A DNA stretch of 36,793 nt from Fuerstiella sp. (lineage in GTDB: Bacteria > Planctomycetota > Planctomycetia > Planctomycetales > Planctomycetaceae): the NCBI GenBank assembly GCA_022843805.1, contig JALHMY010000079.1, positions 11,015 to 47,807 of the forward strand. The letters are read 5' to 3'. The notes under the pieces were generated by a model, which searched no databases, was not told the origin of the DNA, and was given only the letters and a program-made list of their open reading frames with translations. Below, piece after piece: positions 1 to 7,905 of the stretch (position 1 is the stretch's first letter; every line of letters begins with the position of its first letter). Position numbers and translations under genes: made by a program.

Positions 1-1093
1 CGCTGTGTGATTGTTCGTCTCCGTTTCCTCTGTTTCCTCCTGTTCAATTCCCAGTCACCGTTTACGGTATCAGCTGTTGAGCAGGGATGACCACCCCGTT
101 TGGGCTGCGGCCAGAATGCGTTCTGCAATGCTCGACTCAACGCTGCTGGACTTCTCTGGGAACGCGGCATCTGAGAAGTGAACTCGTCACCGTTGATCGC
201 TCTGTTGGATTAAACAGGAGGTCACGGAGGAAACAGAGGAGTCACCGGGAATGCGCTGTGTGATTGTTCGTCTCCGTTTCCTCTGTTTCCTCCTGTTCAA
301 TTCCCAGTCACCGTTTACGGTATCAGCTGTTGAGCAGGGATGACCACCCCGTTTGGGCTGCGGCCAGAATGCAGTCGGCAATGCTCGACTCAACGCTGCT
401 GGATTTCTCTGGGAACGCGGCGTCTGAGAAGTGAACTCGCCACCGCCAATCATTCTGTTGGATTCAAACACGAGGTCACAGAGGAAACAGAGGAGTCACC
501 GGGAATGCGCTGTGTGATTGTTCGTCTCCGTTTCCTCTGTTTCCTCCTGTTCAATTCCAAGTCACCGTTTACGGTATCAGCTGTTGAGCAGGGACGACCA
601 CCCCGTTTGGGCTGCGGTCAGAATGCAGTCTGCAATGCTCGACTCAACGCTGCTGGATTTCTCTGGGAACGCGGCGTCTGAGCAGTGACCTCGTCACCAT
701 TGATCGCTCTGTTGGATTTAAACAGGAGGTCACAGAGGAAACAGAGGAGTCACCGGGAACGCGCCGTGTGATTGTTCATCCCCGTTTCCTCTGTTTCCTC
801 CTGTTCAATTCCAAGTCACCATTCACGGTATCAGCTGTTGAGCAGGGATGACCACCCCGTTTGGGCTGCGGCCAGAATGCGTTCTGCAATGCTCGACTCA
901 ACGCTGCTGGATTTCTCTGGGAACGCGGCGTCTGAGAAGTGACCTCGTCACCCTTGATCGCTCTGTTGGATTTAAACAGGAGGTCACAGAGGAAACAGAG
1001 GAGTCACCGGGAATGCGCTGTGTGATTGTTCATCTCCGTTTCCTCTGCTTCCTCCTGTTCAATTCCGAGTTACCATTCGCGGCATCAGCTGTG
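1..1093. repeat. 254-bp tandem repeat array, about 4.3 copies, cut by the left edge
   Basis: Near-identical units begin at 1, 254, 508 and 762, and a partial unit at 1016 ends near 1093, giving periods of 253-254 bp. Each unit carries a purine-rich motif (AGAGGAAACAGAGGAGTCAC) and, about 35 bp later, a related pyrimidine-rich motif (GTTTCCTCTGTTTCCTCCTG). The two are roughly complementary, so each unit could fold into an imperfect hairpin. Open frames through the array only re-translate the repeat in several frames and are not believed to be genes. The last copy diverges right after TCAGCTGT, where the nnrD stop codon (1085-1087) lies, so the array abuts and slightly overlaps the 3' end of nnrD. 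The array continues beyond the window, so its copy number is unknown. Confidence 0.93.
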
Positions 1094-1966
1094 CTGACGT
1101 CGTTCCAGTTCCAGCCATGCCGGAGGAAGGAAGGTGATCAGGTCGGAGGCAATCATTCCTCGCTGAGAAAGCTGACGGGCGGCGAGGTCGCCTGCGAGTC
1201 CGTGGACGTGTACGGCAAGAGCGGCGGCTTCCATGAGTTCCATGTGCTGTCCCAGCAGAGATGTCAGAATACCAGTCAGGACGTCACCGCTTCCTCCGGT
1301 TGCCATACCGGAATTGCCAGTCGAATTTCGGAAGATCCTGCGACCATCGGTCACAACTGTCTCCTGGCCCTTCAGCACAACGACGACGTCGTGTTTCGCT
1401 GCAAACTCGGATGCAGTCGCTTCTCGATCGCTGCTGATTTGCTCCATTGAGAGCCCCGTCAGCCGGCTGAATTCTCCCGGGTGCGGAGTGAGCACGCATT
1501 TTGCCGCCCTGCCATCAGTTTCGAGGCAGTTCAGCTCGGCCATCAGGTTCAGAGCATCCGCATCGAACACCACCGGGCAGAAAGACTGCTGCAGCAGAGC
1601 CAGCACCATTTGACCAGCTGTCTGGGAGCGTCCCAGACCGGGGCCGATACCAATCGCATCGACAGCCGGGATCAGGTCGGTCAGCTCTGCCACGGCCATT
1701 GCATGCAGTCCACCATCAATTTCACAGGACAATGCACGTGTCATCAGCGAAGGCTCAATCGCAGCAACCTGTGGCTGAATTGATCGGGGAACAACAGCAG
1801 TGACAAGACCGGATCCGGATCGAAGAGCGGCACAGGCTGACAGGGCCACAGAGCCGCTCATTCCGATTGAGCCGCCAGTCAGGAGCACTTTTCCAAATGT
1901 ACCTTTATGAGCGTTTGCCGGGCGGGCGGGTAATCGAGGGCACTCCATTGGCGAGAGCTCAGACAT
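1085..1966 (-). CDS. nnrD: ADP-dependent (S)-NAD(P)H-hydrate dehydratase
   Basis: This enzyme repairs damaged NAD(P)H by dehydrating the S-hydrate using ADP. The 293-residue protein is a stand-alone ribokinase-like YjeF C-terminal domain. Visible motifs are the N-terminal GKVLLTGGS, the central VFDADALNL and LTPHPGEF, VVLKGQETVV, and the late NSGMATGGSGDVLTG, which holds the catalytic Asp and the anion hole. No NnrE epimerase domain is fused and none lies nearby, although many bacteria fuse the two. The ATG at 1966 follows a strong GGAGG site about 10 nt upstream. The gene lies 28 bp behind the DMT-type gene, suggesting cotranscription from tgt. The last codons (His-Ser-stop) lie in or at the edge of the tandem repeat array, so the C-terminus may have been rewritten by it. 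Identification is secure. Confidence 0.93.
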   Translation of the reverse strand: MSELSPMECPRLPARPANAHKGTFGKVLLTGGSIGMSGSVALSACAALRSGSGLVTAVVPRSIQPQVAAIEPSLMTRALSCEIDGGLHAMAVAELTDLIPAVDAIGIGPGLGRSQTAGQMVLALLQQSFCPVVFDADALNLMAELNCLETDGRAAKCVLTPHPGEFSRLTGLSMEQISSDREATASEFAAKHDVVVVLKGQETVVTDGRRIFRNSTGNSGMATGGSGDVLTGILTSLLGQHMELMEAAALAVHVHGLAGDLAARQLSQRGMIASDLITFLPPAWLELERRQHS

Positions 1967-1994
1967 TTGTCAGCTTCCTCCGGAACCCTGAGAG

Positions 1995-2351
1995 TCAGGA
2001 CCCCATCAGTTGTTTTCGAAACACAAAGAAGGCTGCGCCCATCAGACACAGACCAGCCCACAGGTAATCCAGTGTTGGCTTTTCCTTCAGATAGATCCAT
2101 GCAAAAGGTACAAAAACGGAAAGCGTGATGACTTCCTGCAGAAGTTTCAGCTGCCCCACATTCATCACTTCGCGTCCAATGCGATTGGCGGGCACCTGAA
2201 TGAGGTATTCGAAGAGGGCGATTCCCCAGCTTACCAGCGCTGCGAAAACCCAGGAGCGGTGAGGCATGTTTTTCAGGTGACCATACCAGGCAAACGTCAT
2301 AAAAATATTGCTGCAGGTCAGCAGGAAAATGGTGATCATGATCCGGGACAT
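1995..2351 (-). CDS. small DMT-family (DUF486-type) membrane protein
   Basis: The 118-residue protein is almost entirely four hydrophobic helices, at about residues 5-20, 35-52, 72-90 and 95-112. The pattern MITIFLLTCSNIFMTFAWYG near the start, then FEYLIQVPANRIG and QLKLLQEVITL, matches the DUF486/DMT-type family of half-size drug/metabolite transporter relatives, which are usually about 110-120 residues. The substrate is unknown. A longer frame opens at 2414 but would overlap the end of tgt. The ATG at 2351 has GAGG six bases upstream and sits 17 bp behind the tgt stop, so it is preferred. The position between tgt and nnrD suggests a shared transcript rather than a shared pathway. Confidence 0.85.
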   Translation of the reverse strand: MSRIMITIFLLTCSNIFMTFAWYGHLKNMPHRSWVFAALVSWGIALFEYLIQVPANRIGREVMNVGQLKLLQEVITLSVFVPFAWIYLKEKPTLDYLWAGLCLMGAAFFVFRKQLMGS

Positions 2352-2368
2352 GAGAAACCTCGGCGAGC

Positions 2369-3526
2369 CTAATTTGCGTTTGGCATGTAGCGATGCAGGA
2401 ATTGCCGGGACCACGTATCAAACGAGTCTTCTTCGACTGCCTTTCGCATGGCCCGCATCAGATCCTGATAGAAATGCAGGTTGTGAATGGTGGCGAGCGT
2501 ACCATACAGTGGTTCGTCCGCAAACAGCAGATGCCGCAGGTACGCACGGCTGTATCCTCCCGAACAGGCAGTACACTCGCAGGAGGTATCGATGGGATAG
2601 CGGTCTTTTCGGAACTTCTTGTCCTGTAGTCGCATTTTCCCGTCCCACGTAAAAACGGTGCCTTCACGCGCATATCGAGTGGGAATAATGCAGTCATGAA
2701 TATCCATACCTGCACCAACAGATGCCACAAGATCTTCCGGAAGTCCAACTCCCATCAGATATCGCACCTGATCGGCAGGCATCAAAGGCGCTGTATGGCG
2801 AACGATACGCACCATGGCATCGTGACCTTCGCCCACGGACACTCCGCCGATCGCATAACCGGGCAGATTCAGGGAAGTGACCTGTTTGACAGCTTTGGCT
2901 CGCAGATCGAGCTCCATTCCGCCCTGGATGATTCCGAACAGATGCTGATGCGGCTGCAGTGGACAGGCATCGCAGCGTTTCAGCCAGCGCAGCGTGCGTT
3001 CGAGCGACTGCGCCATGTATTGTCGAGGTGCGTTGTGGTCAACACATTCGTCAAAAGCCATCACGATATCAGCGCCCAGGCGTCGCTGGATATCCATGGC
3101 GGATTCAGGTGACAACATCATGGGCTGCGTTTCGCCTGTCTTTCCGGTTCGGAATCGGAAACTGACTCCTTCTTCGGTGATTTGCCTGTCGGGAAGGCTG
3201 AACACCTGAAATCCACCGGAATCAGTAAGGATGGACTGGTTCCATCTCATCATGCTGTGAAGGCCTCCAAGTCGCTCAACAACCTGCGTACGATCCAGGA
3301 TTCCGAGATGGTAAGTATTTGCCAGAACGACCTGAGCACCGGTGGCTGCCACCTGATCAGGAAGAACACATTTGACGGCCGCCTGGGTTCCGACGGGCAT
3401 AAATGCGGGGGTATCGACAATTCCGTGAGCGGTCACGAAACGCCCGCGTCGAGCACGGCCGCTCGTGGCAAGCAGCTGAAAATGCAAACCGCCCCCGGGC
3501 GTCCACTCAGGGCTGTTGGATGTCAT
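2369..3526 (-). CDS. tgt: queuine tRNA-ribosyltransferase (tRNA-guanine transglycosylase)
   Basis: The enzyme exchanges guanine-34 of GUN-anticodon tRNAs for preQ1 on the queuosine pathway. The 385-residue TIM-barrel protein has TPAFMPVGT, the substrate-pocket LTDSGGFQVFSL, GIIQGG, GYAIGGVSVGE and the GMDIHDCIIPTR block carrying the catalytic Asp. The zinc site is complete: C316, C318, C321 and His348 (in ATIHNLHFY). One segment is unusual: after NTYHL, family members normally have an LRPG turn, but this protein reads GILDRTQ. A longer frame reaches 3601. The ATG at 3526 fits the family start better, although its ribosome site is weak. tgt leads a tight run with the DMT-type gene and nnrD, and no other queuosine gene is in the window. 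Confidence 0.93.
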   Translation of the reverse strand: MTSNSPEWTPGGGLHFQLLATSGRARRGRFVTAHGIVDTPAFMPVGTQAAVKCVLPDQVAATGAQVVLANTYHLGILDRTQVVERLGGLHSMMRWNQSILTDSGGFQVFSLPDRQITEEGVSFRFRTGKTGETQPMMLSPESAMDIQRRLGADIVMAFDECVDHNAPRQYMAQSLERTLRWLKRCDACPLQPHQHLFGIIQGGMELDLRAKAVKQVTSLNLPGYAIGGVSVGEGHDAMVRIVRHTAPLMPADQVRYLMGVGLPEDLVASVGAGMDIHDCIIPTRYAREGTVFTWDGKMRLQDKKFRKDRYPIDTSCECTACSGGYSRAYLRHLLFADEPLYGTLATIHNLHFYQDLMRAMRKAVEEDSFDTWSRQFLHRYMPNAN

Positions 3527-3935
3527 TTGGAAATATGATCCGAAGAAAAAAGAAGGCCGACCGGCGGAATCGAAGGGGTTGGAGAATACATCGAACAACA
3601 CACAATTGACATGATATTGTCGGGGCAGTGTCCGGTCAGTGTCCCGTCAGAACCATTTATGGAAGATCGCAATAGCTTCATGAACGCTCGAACAAAAGCA
3701 AAAGGCCCGAATTTTTCGAGGAAAAAACACAGTTCGGAGTTCGTGAGAATTCTCGACGCTCATGACTTCGGAATTGCGATGGCTTCGATACAATTTCCGG
3801 GCAACACGTGAACCGGATATCGGCGATTGCCGGGATCCGGTTTCTTTTTGTGAAGCCTGTTTGTGCAGCGAAATTCATTTCGCTGTCTGTCTTCGGCTGC
3901 TGATTTTCACAATCCTGTGAGAGATCGGCAGCGTT
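3527..3935. other. divergent tgt/purA intergenic region
   Basis: This gap must hold the promoters of both genes, but no convincing -35/-10 pair stands out. A TTGACA hexamer at 3606-3611 has no matching -10 box at the proper distance. A 66-codon frame (3611-3811, +) rich in Lys, Arg and Ser resembles no family I know. Its stop coincides with the first base of the 3811 hairpin, so a small gene or a short noncoding transcript ending at that hairpin is possible but unproven. Confidence 0.5.
3811..3850 (+). terminator. intrinsic-terminator-like hairpin in the purA leader
   Basis: AACCGGAT (3811-3818) pairs perfectly with ATCCGGTT (3835-3842). An inner stem CGGC (3821-3824) pairs with GCCG (3829-3832) around a GATT loop. 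A T-rich run (TCTTTTTG) follows directly, as in a Rho-independent terminator on the plus strand. It sits about 90 bp before purA, so it either ends a short upstream transcript or acts as a leader attenuator for purA. Confidence 0.6.
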
Positions 3936-5255
3936 TTGTCAGTGAATTCAGCTGAGAGTGGAACTGTGCCGGCAACATCTGTGATTGGTCTGCAGTGGGG
4001 TGACGAAGCCAAAGGGAAGGTCGTCGACCTGCTGACTGAGAATCATGACATTGTGATTCGGTATCAGGGAGGAAACAACGCCGGACATACGGTTCGTTTT
4101 AATGGCAGGACCTATAAACTGAGTCTTCTGCCAACGGGAATTCTGCAGGGACACGTCAAATCGGTTATCGCTCCGGGCGTGGTTGTCAATCCCAAGGCGG
4201 TCCTGCAGGAGCTGGACGGTCTTATTGCTGGCGGCCAGGACTGCGCTAATCGGCTGATGATCAGTGATCGGGCTCACGTGATTTGCCCGTGGCATCTGCT
4301 GGAAGAGGCGGCATTCGAAAAGACTCGAGGTGGTTCGGCGATCGGTACCACGATGCGAGGGATTGGCACGTGTTACCGGGAAAAGGTTGGGCGATTCCAT
4401 GCGATTCGAATTGGCGATCTGATCCATCGGGACATATTTGCCGCGAAAGTACGCGAAATCGTCCCCATGAAACAACTGCTGCTTGATGCTCTGGATCCGG
4501 AAGGACCAAAGCTGAACTCAGACCAGATTATCGAAGAATATTCGGCGTGTGCCGACCGACTGCGTCCTATGGTGGCTGACACCACCGCTTTTTTGCTGGA
4601 TGCACTTGAACAGGGTCGACGACTTCTGTTTGAGGGTGCTCAGGGAAGTCTTCTGGACATCGACCATGGAACGTTTCCGTACGTGACATCATCAAACAGT
4701 TCAGGCTGCGGCATTCATAGTGGAAGCGGTATTCCTGAACGCGCGATCGAGAAGATGATCGGAGTCGTCAAGGCCTACACAACCCGGGTTGGTGGCGGCC
4801 CGTTTCCGACCGAACTTGATAATGAAATCGGAGAACGAATTCGCAAGGCGGGCAACGAGTATGGAACAGTGACTGGTCGGCCAAGACGCTGCGGCTGGCT
4901 GGATACCGTCGCGACCCGATACAGCGCCCGCATCAGTGGAGTCGATTCCATTGCCATCGCGCTTCTGGACGTTTTGAGCGGCTTTGATGAGTTGCTGATT
5001 TGTGAAGCGTATGAGATCAACGGCAAGGTCACTCGCGATTTTCCCTCGCGGTGTGAGGATCTGGCGCTGGCCCGGCCTGTTCTTCGTCGAGTTGAAGGAT
5101 GGTCTGAAGACATTTCAGGTATCACGGACTTCAGCAAGCTTCCTGCCGCCGCACAGGAATACGTGCGAACGGTCAGCACGCTCGTTGGTCGCCCTGTGGA
5201 ACTGGTCTCTGTAGGCCCGGATCGCGCACAAACCATTATGCTGAATTGCCGCTGA
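3936..5255 (+). CDS. purA: adenylosuccinate synthase
   Basis: PurA joins IMP and aspartate with GTP to make adenylosuccinate, the first committed step to AMP. The 439-residue length is normal. Visible landmarks are the P-loop GDEAKGK at residues 22-28, the IMP-contacting NNAGHT at 47-52, LLPTGIL, the GAQGSLLDIDHGTFPYVTSS block, TGRPRRCGWLD and a late SVGPDRAQTIML. The usual P-loop is GDEGKGK, so Ala25 replaces a glycine; the key Asp, Lys and His residues remain. The frame begins with TTG at 3936; GTG at 3942 is an alternative and neither has a strong ribosome site. The gene stands alone, with a hairpin upstream and another downstream. Confidence 0.96.
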   Translation: MSVNSAESGTVPATSVIGLQWGDEAKGKVVDLLTENHDIVIRYQGGNNAGHTVRFNGRTYKLSLLPTGILQGHVKSVIAPGVVVNPKAVLQELDGLIAGGQDCANRLMISDRAHVICPWHLLEEAAFEKTRGGSAIGTTMRGIGTCYREKVGRFHAIRIGDLIHRDIFAAKVREIVPMKQLLLDALDPEGPKLNSDQIIEEYSACADRLRPMVADTTAFLLDALEQGRRLLFEGAQGSLLDIDHGTFPYVTSSNSSGCGIHSGSGIPERAIEKMIGVVKAYTTRVGGGPFPTELDNEIGERIRKAGNEYGTVTGRPRRCGWLDTVATRYSARISGVDSIAIALLDVLSGFDELLICEAYEINGKVTRDFPSRCEDLALARPVLRRVEGWSEDISGITDFSKLPAAAQEYVRTVSTLVGRPVELVSVGPDRAQTIMLNCR

Positions 5256-5305
5256 TCGTACGCCTGCCTTCACGCAGTTGAGTGTCTTTGCGAGACTGGC
5301 TGAGA

Positions 5306-5330
5306 GGAAACCCCCTGTGCGGGGGTTTCC
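5306..5330 (+). terminator. terminator-like hairpin after purA
   Basis: GGAAACCCCC (5306-5315) and GGGGGTTTCC (5321-5330) form a perfect 10-bp stem with a TGTGC loop, 50 bp after the purA stop. There is no T tract after it, so it may act with Rho or protect the 3' end rather than be a classical intrinsic terminator. The rest of the gap up to 5600 shows no gene. Confidence 0.65.
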
Positions 5331-5600
5331 CCGCAATTCGAGTGGCATCCCTGCATTCCACAGTGCTCGCCCCTGATGCTGAGGATTCCCTACCTGGAAA
5401 CCTCCATGGGAACCTCCCGCAAGTTGAAGCATGACGGGAAATTTGAGCCCGAGGCATGAACCTCACTTTGCCAAACACCGAAAAACAGAGGTAGTGAGAT
5501 GCGGTAAAGACGCTGCTCTCGACCTGCAAGAGAACAACTGCAAATTCGCATTTCCCGATTGACCGGAAGTGATGCGACGTCATCAGCGGAGCCAGACCTC

Positions 5601-5999
5601 ATGATTCAACCAAACTTTCCTGTATTACAAAACAGTGGATATCAGACAGGATCGCAGTTTCAGACAGACCCGTCCGAGGAAACCGCTTACCGTGCATGGC
5701 TTCTTCGCCGCGATTCTGCTCGTCAGCAGATACGCCGCCTGTCCCGCCGTGAGATGCAGGTCGTGGCTCTGGTATCGCAGGGGATGGCAAACAAAAGTAT
5801 TGCTCAGGAGCTTGAAATCAGTGTCAAGACGATTGAAAAGCATCGAGCAAATGCTGCCAGAAAGCTCGGCGTGAACAGCACAGCGGAACTCGTTCGTATC
5901 AGTGTACTTGCTGACAACGAAGCACAGCTGTTCCTTCCACGCTCAAGAACGGAACTGCCTCCAAACACGACTCTGTCAATTCGCCCATCAGGCAACTGA
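5601..5999 (+). CDS. LuxR/GerE-type DNA-binding regulator without receiver domain
   Basis: The 132-residue protein has a C-terminal LuxR-type helix-turn-helix at about residues 46-105: LSRREMQVVALVSQGMANKS, then IAQELEISVKTIEKHRANAA and RKLGVNSTAELVR. This is the DNA-binding fold of NarL/FixJ response regulators. The first 45 residues are polar and too short for a receiver, and no phospho-acceptor Asp pocket is present. A longer frame starts at a TTG at 5559, but the ATG at 5601 has GGAG nine bases upstream and is preferred. Targets are unknown. It precedes a PP2C phosphatase and a histidine kinase on the same strand, but with hairpins and gaps between, so an operon is not implied. It may be activated by dimerisation or by abundance. 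Confidence 0.88.
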   Translation: MIQPNFPVLQNSGYQTGSQFQTDPSEETAYRAWLLRRDSARQQIRRLSRREMQVVALVSQGMANKSIAQELEISVKTIEKHRANAARKLGVNSTAELVRISVLADNEAQLFLPRSRTELPPNTTLSIRPSGN

Positions 6000-6147
6000 T
6001 TCTGAACGACGGGCTGTCAGCCTGAACATCAATTCCGGTTTCCGTCGATCCCTGAAATTCGCTGAGTTTGCCGGAGGGAGGCAGAAATCTGTCTCCCACA
6101 TGATTCCGGATTGCAAATCGCTTCACCACCTGTCATTTTAAGCTGTT

Positions 6148-6173
6148 CTGAGTCAGAGATTTCTCTGACTCAG
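6148..6173 (+). terminator. terminator-like hairpin after the LuxR-type gene
   Basis: CTGAGTCAGAG (6148-6158) pairs with CTCTGACTCAG (6163-6173) over an ATTT loop, an 11-bp perfect stem. It lacks a downstream T tract, like the hairpin after purA. The remaining 6000-6333 gap carries no convincing gene. Confidence 0.6.
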
Positions 6174-6333
6174 CGCAGAAAATGACGGTCACTGCAGCCA
6201 CTCCACACACAGGCGGGACTGCGATCCGTGGTCTGTTGTGAAGAACTCAACGTGGGCAGCGTTCAGGGGGAACGAGTGAAACGGGTCGCTTTAAGTGCAT
6301 TGCACAACGGCTTTTGTGAATCAGGTTTTTCAC

Positions 6334-7686
6334 ATGAGTGATCAGCCTGTTGTGCAGTATGCCTCCAAAACAGACGTGGGAATGCGTCGATCTGCCAATC
6401 AGGATTCGCTGATTGTTCGGCTGTGCACCGACTACGAAGAATGGCAGCGATGTGGTCATTTGTTTGTTGTTGCCGACGGCATGGGCGGACATTCCGTTGG
6501 GGACCTGGCAAGCCGGATTACGGTAGAGTCATTGCCACAGGCTTTCTACCGGGTAGATGCGGATACAATCCAGGAGCGAGTCAGGCGCGCGATGCTTTCT
6601 GCCAATAAAGCGGTCAACGACCGAGGTTTGCAGAACCCGGAATTCGCCGATATGGGGACGACCTGCAGCGCCGTCAGCCTGTCCGAAAAAGGTGCGGTGA
6701 TCGGACATATCGGCGACAGTCGGGTTTATCGGGTTCGCGGCGACGAGATTGCTCAGCTGACATTTGACCATAGTCTGCAATGGGAAATGATTCGACTCGG
6801 TAAAGCCACCGTCGCAACCGTGGATTTATTTCATCCGAGAAACGTGATCACTCGATGTATCGGCCCGGATCCCAATGTGAAAGTGGATATTGAGGGGCCG
6901 TTTTCTGTTAAGGTGGGTGATCGGCTGGTGCTGTGTTCGGATGGACTGTCGAATCACGTTTCCGACAGCGAAATCGGACAAATCGTGGGTGCACTTTCGC
7001 CAGCGGATGCTTCACGACTGCTCATCAATCTGGCAAACTGCCGGGGCGGTTCTGACAACTCAACGGTGATCGTCGTTGACGTGGAAAGTTATCCGGAAGT
7101 ACCTGGGTATGTGAAGGACCGGGATTCCGGGAATTTTGACGATACTCCCATTGCGATTACCAGGATTGCTCCCCATGCACCGCTTGCAAGCAGGCTGGCA
7201 TGGCTTGCCGTGGCAGCCTGTCTGGCGTTTGGGACAGCCCTGCTGCTGATGCAGCATTTTATCCCTGGCTCCGTACTCATCGTGACTGCTGTCCTTATTT
7301 TTTTGACGATCCGAAAACTGCGACGGCCGAAGAATCTTACGCCCCAGGACACTGAAAGCCCGGAGGAAGGGTTTTCGCTGGGAATGGGTGTTGCAAGACT
7401 GGCCGCATCTGAAGGCGAAATTGCACCCGCTTCACCGTACCGTCGAGCATCCGCCGCTCTCACAGATGCGCTGCTCGATCATCTTGCAGAGATCCAGGGG
7501 GAACTGGTACAGGCGGCTCGCGACAGCGGGTGGTCGGTGGATTTCGACGAACTGACAACTCTCAGCCGTCAGTCTCTGTCATCTCAACGGAGCGGTAAAC
7601 GGCAAAAAGCACTGCAGTCACGTTCTCTGGCGATTGATCTGCTGATGAAAGAACTGTACGCAAAGACTCGAGGTCAGCGCGGCTGA
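6334..7686 (+). CDS. PP2C-family (PPM/Stp1-like) protein phosphatase with membrane anchor
   Basis: The N-terminal 250 residues form a PPM Ser/Thr phosphatase. TDVGMRRSANQDS opens the domain, VVADGMGGH (Asp48) supplies a metal ligand, and GHIGDSRVYR, LCSDGLSNHV and GGSDNSTVIVV supply the later metal-site motifs. Two hydrophobic helices at about 286-333 (LAVAACLAFGTALLL and VLIVTAVLIFLTI) anchor it in the inner membrane. A C-terminal helical segment of about 120 residues follows, which I do not recognise. The phosphatase domain would face the cytoplasm and probably counteracts Hanks-type kinases, none of which are in the window. A GTG at 6295 is an upstream alternative start. The ATG at 6334 places the TDVG motif at the usual distance but has only a weak ribosome site. 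Confidence 0.9.
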   Translation: MSDQPVVQYASKTDVGMRRSANQDSLIVRLCTDYEEWQRCGHLFVVADGMGGHSVGDLASRITVESLPQAFYRVDADTIQERVRRAMLSANKAVNDRGLQNPEFADMGTTCSAVSLSEKGAVIGHIGDSRVYRVRGDEIAQLTFDHSLQWEMIRLGKATVATVDLFHPRNVITRCIGPDPNVKVDIEGPFSVKVGDRLVLCSDGLSNHVSDSEIGQIVGALSPADASRLLINLANCRGGSDNSTVIVVDVESYPEVPGYVKDRDSGNFDDTPIAITRIAPHAPLASRLAWLAVAACLAFGTALLLMQHFIPGSVLIVTAVLIFLTIRKLRRPKNLTPQDTESPEEGFSLGMGVARLAASEGEIAPASPYRRASAALTDALLDHLAEIQGELVQAARDSGWSVDFDELTTLSRQSLSSQRSGKRQKALQSRSLAIDLLMKELYAKTRGQRG

Positions 7687-7905
7687 TACGGAAATCCGGG
7701 TGGCATACACTTCTGACCGGTCAACAATATCGATACCGATTTCAGGAGTCGGTTCGTTTGAGATTTGAAGTCCATATCCGGAAGTGGCCGTTTTTGCCGA
7801 TTTCCGCTCTTTTCGGGCCGCGAGTGGAACGATAGACTTCCGACTTGCCTGCAAAATTGTCATTAACGCAGGATTTCATGGTGCTCACGTTGGCAGGAGG
7901 TCGGC

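Noticed and set aside
1..1093. CRISPR array
   Set aside because: Units are 254 bp and uniform throughout, with no short repeats separated by unique spacers and no cas genes.
340..1450. Plus-strand frames of 113 and 200 codons over the left repeats
   Set aside because: They translate the tandem repeat and then the antisense of nnrD; no family motifs and no ribosome sites.
3611..3811. 66-codon frame as a confident gene
   Set aside because: No family, no clear ribosome site or promoter; kept only as a possibility tied to the hairpin at 3811.
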